A stretch of DNA of 10,939 bases, taken from Scatosoma sp045652785. GTDB lineage: Bacteria; Bacillota; Clostridia; Christensenellales; Borkfalkiaceae. A program made the translations under genes and the position numbers. The DNA is taken from positions 1 through 10,939 of the forward strand of contig JAZOLF010000101.1 in NCBI GenBank assembly GCA_045652785.1, in the 5' to 3' direction. Of the stretch, positions 5,681 to 10,939 are shown in pieces. The first letter of the stretch is position 1. Each line of letters starts with the position of its first letter. Under the pieces are notes generated by a model. The model was given only the letters and a program-made list of their open reading frames with translations, was not told the DNA's origin and did no database searches.

Positions 5681-8533
5681 ATGAAAAAATTTTGGATAGC
5701 GATTTTCGCTTGTATGACCTTTCTTTGTCTCTTCTTTGCATCGGCGTGCGCAGAAAAAGGCCCCGTGTTTAATGAAGGGTATTTGGAAGAAGTCCTGCTT
5801 GGCGAACCCATTATGCTGGACGAATTCGTTGATCCTAATTCCCAAGAAGATTACACGTTAATCTTGACCTGCGATGAAACGGGGCAAGAACGTGACCTGA
5901 AAATGTTGGGTCAATGGACAACCGATAGACCGGGTACGTACACGTTGACGTATAACGTTCTTTCGGGCGAAAACAAGGGGACGATCTCTACGTCCATCTT
6001 GGTTTCCGTTCCCCGCGTAAAATGGGAATATTCCATCCCTACGCTTGTATATCGTGGTGGGGATACGATGAACTTCAACGTGCTCAAAAGAAACTTGAAC
6101 CTTGTTGTAAAATCCTATTACGGCTACGAATTCTTCGTGAAATCTGTATTGGTTAACGGCAAGAAGACGGAAATTCCGGAAGGCGCAAAAGAATACACCT
6201 TCGAAGAAGCAGGTGAATGTATCCTTACTTTCGGTATTAAGACGGAAGACGGGCAAGTGTTGACGGCAGATCAAAAAATCACCGTTCGTCCCGAACAAGT
6301 TTTGGCGCCCGGCGCTGCGGAATGGATGGAAGAAAACAACGTCACTTCGCACGATTATACATACATCTCTCCCGATGGCCACATCGCTTTGGATGCTGGG
6401 TTCTACACCAACACCTATAAAAACGATAACGTACCTTACCTTGCATTCAACGGCGAAAACGGTGAAGGCTATGGTAAGAATACCTTTATGATGGTTGACT
6501 TCACGGGTAAAAACTTGCCGCAGGTTGCATTCTTCTGCGATCCTTCGTCCAGTTTCACCGACGGTAAGAAGGGCGTATTGTTGTCCAACGGTACCAGCCG
6601 CAACGACGGGAGATTTATCTCTGATTTGGACGCAAGCCGTTTGACCATCTTTGGGCCCTGGAAAGCAAACTTTATTGAATTTGATAACCGTGCCAGAATG
6701 CTCTCCGATGGTTCGGTTGCATCTCCTAACCCTTTGGGTTATAGAGCGCTTAGAGAAGATTGCTCGTATAGATATATCGTGGGTATTACCGAAGCAACGA
6801 CGTCGAAGATTACCGTTCGTATTTTGTTGATCAACTTGACGACTTTCGAAACGGCTTACGACAAATCTATCTCGATGACTTCGTCTTCGGGGAATGGTGC
6901 ATTCTCGTCCTTGAACTGGGATTCCAGTTTCTTCAAGGGCAGCATCGTGCTCTACGGTAGATATGGTATTCCCCTTGAATTTGACAAGGTTTACGAACCG
7001 ATTACGGGTATCACCGATATCTATGATTTGGACCAAGCCGCGGAATTTAAAGATAGTTACAAGACGCAATATGATTTGAACAGTACCGCATACGTAAGCG
7101 ACTACATCACCATTCCTGTAACCGATTACGATTTCACGGTAATCGATCCTGAAGGCGAAACGGTTGCAATCGCGGAAGACGGTTCCTTCCAGTACACTAA
7201 GAGCGGTAAGTACTTGCTCGTATTCGATCCCAGACAAGAAGGTATGCGTGCTAACGCAATTACCGTGCGTGTAATGTATGATTTGAGAAACCCGATGGCA
7301 GCGGATTTCTTGGAAAGCGAAGGTGTTTTGATTTCCGCTACCGATACGGGTATCAAAACGAACTATGACACGAAGTACATCAACGAAGGTACGCAAAGCA
7401 TCGCTTGCTACCCGATGAACGGTGCTAAGGATGGTACGCTCCACATTTACGTTTCGAAGACGTTTATGGAATTCATTTTCCTGTCGAGAGAAGTAGATGG
7501 TATCACATTCGACGTATATTCCCCCGATATGGCTGCCGATTACAAGTTGGGCGGCAACGGGGTCGTACAAGACTTGACGGGCAGAATCGAAGCGGAAACC
7601 TGGACGACGTTTACGATTACGCGTGAATTGTGTTTGAGAAACTTCGACGTTTACAAGTCAGCAGGATATTCGATTGATATCGAATTCAAAGGCGAAAAGA
7701 GTTTCATTAAGCAAAAGAACTTCTTGTACGTAGATAACGTGAAGTTGATCACGCACGATACAGCGCCTACGGTAGATGCAAGCGTAGAAACGTTCATGAC
7801 ACAAAACAACATGACGGCTTACGGTTATGAATCCATTACCACAGATTTGAGTGTATCCTTCTATGAAGGTTTCTATCAAGGCGAATGGTACACCATCCAT
7901 AACGATAACGTACCTTACATCGCCTACAACGGCGCTTACGGAGCAGGCTCTTACATCGTGGTAGATTTCACGGGTAAGAACATTCCCCAGTTTGCGTTCT
8001 TGGTAGATAAAGTGACGTCTTCGTTGACGGACGGCGCAAAGGGCTTGTACGTACATACGGGTATGATTAAGAAGACGGGCGCGTATGTTTCCGAGACGGA
8101 TAATGGTCGTGTGACCTTCTTCGGCCCGAACAAGATGGAACACGGCAGACCTGACGCGGACGGTCGTGTTGGCTTGCAATACGGTGCGAAAGCATGGGGC
8201 CCCGACAACACGACGAAAGATTCGGCTGGCGTTGCATCGCCTTTGTCTCTCCGTGGTTTGCAGGACGGCGTTCATTACAGATACGTTGCTGGTATCAAGG
8301 CAATCGGTTCTGGCTATGTGACCTTGGAATTGTTGCTTATCAACCTTGACACGAACCAAGAAGTGATTCGATACAATACGGCGAACAAGATTGCAGTATC
8401 TATGGGTACTGCAGGTCACATCGTAATGTATGGTAGATACAACACGGGTATCACGCTTGATAAGATTTATGCGGCATACACGAACGTATCGGATATCAAC
8501 GCAATTGATAAGGTTGCGGAAGTATTAGCGTAA
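5681..8533 (+). CDS. Large multidomain surface lipoprotein with a duplicated ~245-residue module
   Basis: The 950-residue product begins with a hydrophobic signal (residues 4-22) and lipobox ASAC, lipidated at Cys23. Residues 25-110 look like an Ig-type beta domain (RPGTYTLTYNV), and 115-207 like a second. Module A (214-456) and module B (703-950) are homologous. Shared blocks in order are NDNVPY-A-NG, VDFTGKN-PQ-AF, TDG-KG, FGP, VASP-L--R-L, YRY--GI, LLINL, I--YGRY and a final DI--D-AAE-type end. Between them lie an Ig-like stretch (about 470-534) and a region (about 540-692) ending FLYVDNVKLI, the closing strand typical of galactose-binding-like/CBM folds. No catalytic motif is evident. Given its place between two hydrolase-like genes behind a sugar importer, I infer a surface glycan-binding or scaffold role. 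Modules A and B match no family I can name. Confidence 0.7.
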   Translation: MKKFWIAIFACMTFLCLFFASACAEKGPVFNEGYLEEVLLGEPIMLDEFVDPNSQEDYTLILTCDETGQERDLKMLGQWTTDRPGTYTLTYNVLSGENKGTISTSILVSVPRVKWEYSIPTLVYRGGDTMNFNVLKRNLNLVVKSYYGYEFFVKSVLVNGKKTEIPEGAKEYTFEEAGECILTFGIKTEDGQVLTADQKITVRPEQVLAPGAAEWMEENNVTSHDYTYISPDGHIALDAGFYTNTYKNDNVPYLAFNGENGEGYGKNTFMMVDFTGKNLPQVAFFCDPSSSFTDGKKGVLLSNGTSRNDGRFISDLDASRLTIFGPWKANFIEFDNRARMLSDGSVASPNPLGYRALREDCSYRYIVGITEATTSKITVRILLINLTTFETAYDKSISMTSSSGNGAFSSLNWDSSFFKGSIVLYGRYGIPLEFDKVYEPITGITDIYDLDQAAEFKDSYKTQYDLNSTAYVSDYITIPVTDYDFTVIDPEGETVAIAEDGSFQYTKSGKYLLVFDPRQEGMRANAITVRVMYDLRNPMAADFLESEGVLISATDTGIKTNYDTKYINEGTQSIACYPMNGAKDGTLHIYVSKTFMEFIFLSREVDGITFDVYSPDMAADYKLGGNGVVQDLTGRIEAETWTTFTITRELCLRNFDVYKSAGYSIDIEFKGEKSFIKQKNFLYVDNVKLITHDTAPTVDASVETFMTQNNMTAYGYESITTDLSVSFYEGFYQGEWYTIHNDNVPYIAYNGAYGAGSYIVVDFTGKNIPQFAFLVDKVTSSLTDGAKGLYVHTGMIKKTGAYVSETDNGRVTFFGPNKMEHGRPDADGRVGLQYGAKAWGPDNTTKDSAGVASPLSLRGLQDGVHYRYVAGIKAIGSGYVTLELLLINLDTNQEVIRYNTANKIAVSMGTAGHIVMYGRYNTGITLDKIYAAYTNVSDINAIDKVAEVLA
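6320..7048 (+). repeat. Module A coding region (first copy of internal duplication)
   Basis: This encodes residues 214-456 of the 950-residue lipoprotein and aligns end to end with module B by eye. Protein identity is concentrated in the blocks NDNVPY, VDFTGKN, TDG-KG, YRY--GI and YGRY. At DNA level, 6422-6439 matches 7901-7918 exactly over 18 bp. Confidence 0.75.
7787..8530 (+). repeat. Module B coding region (second copy of internal duplication)
   Basis: This encodes residues 703-950 and runs to the C-terminus. Compared with module A it has a different loop before VASP, containing Gly/Asp/Pro-rich sequence (about residues 822-845). It lacks the SSSGNGAFSS-type insertion that module A has before its I--YGRY block. 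The divergence suggests an old duplication rather than a recent copying event. Confidence 0.75.
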
Positions 8534-8538
8534 GGAGG
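8532..8538 (+). promoter_or_regulatory. Ribosome binding site overlapping the upstream stop codon
   Basis: AAGGAGG begins inside the TAA stop (8531-8533) of the 950-residue lipoprotein and sits 9 bases before ATG 8548. The arrangement supports translation from the same transcript and confirms the start. Confidence 0.85.
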
Positions 8539-8547
8539 AGAAATACG

Positions 8548-10089
8548 ATGAAAAAGAAAATTTTAGCGATCGCATTATCCGCGCTTTCTATCCTTTCCGT
8601 GACGCTTGGCGCTTGCGGATACAAGAGCAAAGCCCCCGATTATTCCGATTCGAAGTTGCAATTTGACTTCTACGGCTATTCTTCGTTGATTGACCATTGG
8701 AATATCGACGGTACCTATTTTTATCCGGATGAAGACTATCTGTCGGTGGACCGCATTAAGGAATACAAGGACGCGGGGATGACCATTTACTTCCCGCAGT
8801 CCGCTGCGGCGTTTAACGGTACCGTACCCTTCGAAGAAAGCAAAACCAAAGTGGCGATGGACTACGCGCTGGAAGCAGGGATTGATAAGGTAATCTTGAT
8901 GGATCCCCGTATCCAAACTTTGTCGAAGCCTTCGCAAGAAAACGCGGTTGGCTTGATCGGGGAAGGTAAGCAATTTGCGACCGAAGAAGAGTTGGACGCA
9001 ACGATTGCAAGTTATCTTGCTCCTTATAAGGATCACGAAGCGTTCTACGGCGTAATGCTTGGGGACGAACCTTTCTACTACCACACCGAAAACTACGGTC
9101 AGGTATATCGTTCGATCAAGCGCGTCCTTCCTGATTGCTACATTCAATACAATTTGAACCCCATCACCGCAGGTACGGGTACGAATGCGGACGGTCAAAA
9201 GAATATCAACGTTCGTTTCCCTGCCCTGGAAGAAGGGGACGAAGGCTACGGCGCTGCGGAAGATTCCCAAGAAGAATTGATTGCGCGTTATAGAAAGTAC
9301 CTTCGCGGCTTTATGGATGCAACGGGCGCTTCGTATATTCAATACGACCAGTATCCGTTCAGAAGTGCGGAAAGAGCGGATGAATATTACATTCTCGGCT
9401 TGCAAGTGGTTGCGGAACTTGCGAAAGAATACGATGCGGACTTCTATTTCGTAACCCAAACCTACGGTCAAAAAGAAGGCAGTTACAACAACCCCAGAAT
9501 GCTTTCCGAAGCGGATCTGTACTGGCTCAACAATATGTTGGTAGGTTTTGGTATCAAGCAAATTTCCTACTTCACGTACTTCACCAAAGCGGACAATACT
9601 TCGGAACACTTCATCGACGGTAACTCCTTCATCACTTGGAATGGTGAAAAGACGGATATCTACCATTGGATGAAGAAAATCATGGCGGAAGAACAAAAAC
9701 TTGCTCCCACCGTATTGAACTTTGAATACGTGACCAGCAAAGTGTATACAAAGAACCCCATGACCTTCGCGGCAAGTTATGCGGCAAGAACGCTTGCTAC
9801 GGCAGACTTCAAGGCTTTGAAGAGCGTTGAGATCAACAAGGAAGTAGGGCTTGTGACCGAATTGTACGACGCAAGTAAGGGCAACTATATGTACATGGTA
9901 CAAAACATTGTCGATCCTGTTCATAAGGGAAGCAAGGCATTCCAAACGACGGTACTCACCTTTGACAAACAATACAAATATGCGGTTAAGTTCGTGAAGG
10001 GCGAAAGAGAAGTTGTAAAACTTGACAAGGGCAACACGTTGACCTTGAAACATAAACCTGGCGACGCTACTTATGTAATTCCTTACTAA
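8548..10089 (+). CDS. Surface lipoprotein, glycoside-hydrolase-like, paralogue of the cytoplasmic one
   Basis: The 513-residue protein starts with MKKKILAIALSALSILSVT and lipobox LGAC, lipidated at Cys23, so it should act on the outer face of the membrane. From about residue 40 it follows the same plan as the protein encoded at 4250-5665: an N-terminal FYGYS strand, LIGEGKQFATEEELD (126-140), FYGVMLGDEPFYYH (156-169) with candidate acid/base E164, YNLNPI (191-196), QYDQYPF with D267, QISYFTYFTK (328-337), then E343 and D347, and a beta-rich C-terminus ending ATYVIPY. It differs by the signal peptide and by an acidic, Gly-rich insertion at about 199-232 after NLNPI. I infer that it cleaves or trims extracellular glycan before import. 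Family and substrate are not recognised; a non-catalytic binding role is possible. The 14-bp gap to the preceding gene places it in the same operon. Confidence 0.72.
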   Translation: MKKKILAIALSALSILSVTLGACGYKSKAPDYSDSKLQFDFYGYSSLIDHWNIDGTYFYPDEDYLSVDRIKEYKDAGMTIYFPQSAAAFNGTVPFEESKTKVAMDYALEAGIDKVILMDPRIQTLSKPSQENAVGLIGEGKQFATEEELDATIASYLAPYKDHEAFYGVMLGDEPFYYHTENYGQVYRSIKRVLPDCYIQYNLNPITAGTGTNADGQKNINVRFPALEEGDEGYGAAEDSQEELIARYRKYLRGFMDATGASYIQYDQYPFRSAERADEYYILGLQVVAELAKEYDADFYFVTQTYGQKEGSYNNPRMLSEADLYWLNNMLVGFGIKQISYFTYFTKADNTSEHFIDGNSFITWNGEKTDIYHWMKKIMAEEQKLAPTVLNFEYVTSKVYTKNPMTFAASYAARTLATADFKALKSVEINKEVGLVTELYDASKGNYMYMVQNIVDPVHKGSKAFQTTVLTFDKQYKYAVKFVKGEREVVKLDKGNTLTLKHKPGDATYVIPY

Positions 10090-10107
10090 TTTGATGAAAC
10101 TTGTTCA

Positions 10108-10147
10108 GTTTGGCTGGCATCTTGGTTATGCAAAGGTGCCGCCAAGC
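10108..10147 (+). other. Intergenic 15-bp imperfect hairpin without a T-tract
   Basis: GTTTGGC (10108-10114) pairs with GCCAAGC (10141-10147), and GGCATCTT (10116-10123) pairs with AAGGTGCC (10133-10140). This gives a 15-bp stem with two G-U pairs, one bulged T at 10115 and a 9-base loop. It lies in the 118-bp gap after the operon's sixth gene. Downstream sequence is CGGAATGGTTGC, not T-rich, so a standard intrinsic terminator is not supported. It may be an mRNA-stabilising or processing structure between the operon and the next gene. The rest of the gap is A-rich (10170-10190) and otherwise empty. Confidence 0.5.
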
Positions 10148-10193
10148 GGAATGGTTGCAAAGAACTCGATTAAAAAAATTAAAAAAAATCTTC

Positions 10194-10200
10194 AAGGGAG
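10194..10200 (+). promoter_or_regulatory. Ribosome binding site of the repeat lipoprotein
   Basis: AAGGGAG lies 7 bases before ATG 10208. The reading frame is open upstream to ATG 10094, but this site and the lipoprotein signal beginning at 10208 decide the start. Confidence 0.75.
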
Positions 10201-10207
10201 AAAAAAC

Positions 10208-10939
10208 ATGAAGAAAAATTTTAAATTACTCTTGGCGGCTTTAACGGCTCTTGGTTTGGTCGGCGCAGCAGCGGCTTGCTCGAACACATCTGACAGTTCC
10301 AGCACCCCCGCAGCATCTACGCCTGCTCCTGCAGCGCAGTACACGGTTACCTTCGTGGCGGATGGCGTGACGGTTGGTACGGTTACCTACACCGAAGGCG
10401 CGGAAAGCATCACCGAACCCGAAGTTCCCGCAAAGGAACACTACACGGGCGCTTGGGAATCTTACACGCTTGACGGTGACGTGACGGTAAACGCGGTTTA
10501 CACGTTGAAGGAATACACGGTTACTTTCGTAGCGGATGGCGTAACGGTTGCAACCGAAGGCTACACCATCGAAAACACGACGATTACCGCTCCCGAAGTT
10601 CCTGCAAAGGAAGGCTATACGGGCGCTTGGGAAGTGTATGAACTCACCAGCGGCGACGTGACGGTAAACGCTGTTTACACCGCGATCGAATATACGCTTA
10701 CGTTCACCGATTCCAGAACGGGTATGATCTTGGCGGCTCCCATCACCTTCACGGTGGAAACCATCGATCAAATCGTATTCCCCGAAGTTCCTTCCGAAAA
10801 CGTTCCCGAAGGTTACGAAGTTAAGTGGAACAAGGCGATTGGTGACCTTACTGCAAGTGATTGCGGCGATAACCCTCTTGTTAGCGCGATTAAATATTTG
10901 GTGACCTTTATAGATCCTAAAACAGGTATGCATTTGGCG
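10208..10939 (+). CDS. Lipoprotein with InlB/Listeria-Bacteroides-type repeats (partial, 3' end missing)
   Basis: There are 244 codons with no stop before the window edge. The N-terminus MKKNFKLLLAALTALGLVGA followed by AAAC is a lipoprotein signal with lipidated Cys24. A Ser/Thr/Pro/Ala linker (25-43) follows, then repeats beginning at residues 45, 103, 162 and 230. The first two are about 58 residues and close to each other: YTVTFVADGVTV, EVPAKE-YTGAWE and DVTVNAVYT. The third is more diverged (YTLTFTDSRTGMILAAP, ending in EGYEVKWNK) and the fourth is cut off. The pattern of an aromatic strand, 'P-P-x-G-Y-x-W' and a closing 'V-A-x-Y' resembles the InlB B-repeat/Listeria-Bacteroides repeat family, common in Firmicutes surface proteins as a spacer or adhesion domain. 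The 118-bp gap and hairpin before it leave open whether it belongs to the operon. Confidence 0.82.
   Translation, partial: MKKNFKLLLAALTALGLVGAAAACSNTSDSSSTPAASTPAPAAQYTVTFVADGVTVGTVTYTEGAESITEPEVPAKEHYTGAWESYTLDGDVTVNAVYTLKEYTVTFVADGVTVATEGYTIENTTITAPEVPAKEGYTGAWEVYELTSGDVTVNAVYTAIEYTLTFTDSRTGMILAAPITFTVETIDQIVFPEVPSENVPEGYEVKWNKAIGDLTASDCGDNPLVSAIKYLVTFIDPKTGMHLA
10340..10894 (+). repeat. Coding repeats of about 174-204 bp in the lipoprotein
   Basis: Three units start at 10340, 10514 and 10691, and a fourth begins at 10895 and runs off the window. The first two units keep near-identical stretches, for example the DNA for TVTFVADGVTV and for GDVTVNAVYT, showing recent expansion. The third is clearly older. 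Confidence 0.75.

Noticed and set aside
5858..7570. 570-codon minus-strand open frame opposite the 950-residue lipoprotein
   Set aside because: Same codon-bias shadow. The plus-strand frame has a signal peptide, lipobox, ribosome binding site and an internal homologous duplication, none of which the minus frame shows.
8575..10053. 492-codon minus-strand open frame opposite the second hydrolase-like gene
   Set aside because: The plus frame is homologous to the gene at 4250-5665, and the minus product is not protein-like in composition.
10094..10207. In-frame upstream ATG extending the repeat lipoprotein by 38 codons
   Set aside because: It would bury the lipoprotein signal peptide inside the chain and has no ribosome binding site. 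It also runs through the hairpin and an A-rich stretch, while ATG 10208 has AAGGGAG at proper spacing.
10241..10933. Minus-strand open frame at the right edge
   Set aside because: The plus strand encodes a lipoprotein signal and clear protein repeats in this region; the minus frame is its shadow.

Overview
The window looks like a stretch of a Gram-positive, Clostridia-like (Bacillota) chromosome or metagenome contig. The reasons are strong AGGAGG-type ribosome binding sites, a run of lipoprotein signal peptides ending in a lipobox cysteine, and a carbohydrate ABC importer without its own ATPase, which is common in Firmicutes. The lineage is inferred from style only; there is no rRNA or other marker. 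All recognisable genes are on the + strand.

Left edge (1-614). Positions 1-120 are the last 39 codons of a gene entering from the left, encoding a very basic Lys/Arg tail with a 14-residue repeat. Next comes a spacer with three small inverted repeats. A short lipoprotein gene (219-501) follows; its frame is broken by a 40-bp segment flanked by an 11-bp direct repeat.

Main operon (615-10089). Six tightly packed genes have gaps of -1 to 15 bp: a sugar-type substrate-binding lipoprotein, an LplB/MalF-like permease, a UgpE/MalG-like permease, a predicted cytoplasmic glycoside-hydrolase-like protein, a 950-residue multidomain lipoprotein, and a second glycoside-hydrolase-like protein that is a lipoprotein. 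The two hydrolase-like proteins are paralogues, one predicted inside the cell and one outside. The 950-residue protein contains two copies of a ~245-residue module around a putative carbohydrate-binding-like region. The layout suggests a polysaccharide or oligosaccharide utilisation locus: capture and cleavage at the surface, import, then further cleavage in the cytoplasm. I cannot name the substrate or place the hydrolases in a known family.

Right edge (10090-10939). A 118-bp gap holds a 15-bp imperfect hairpin. It is followed by the start of another lipoprotein gene (10208 to the window end, no stop) with a Ser/Pro/Ala linker and at least three InlB/Listeria-Bacteroides-type repeats.

The most unusual elements are the inside/outside hydrolase pair, the duplicated module in the 950-residue lipoprotein, and the broken small lipoprotein whose frame is restored on paper by removing exactly one direct-repeat interval. 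I saw no tRNA, rRNA, CRISPR array, transposase or integrase.
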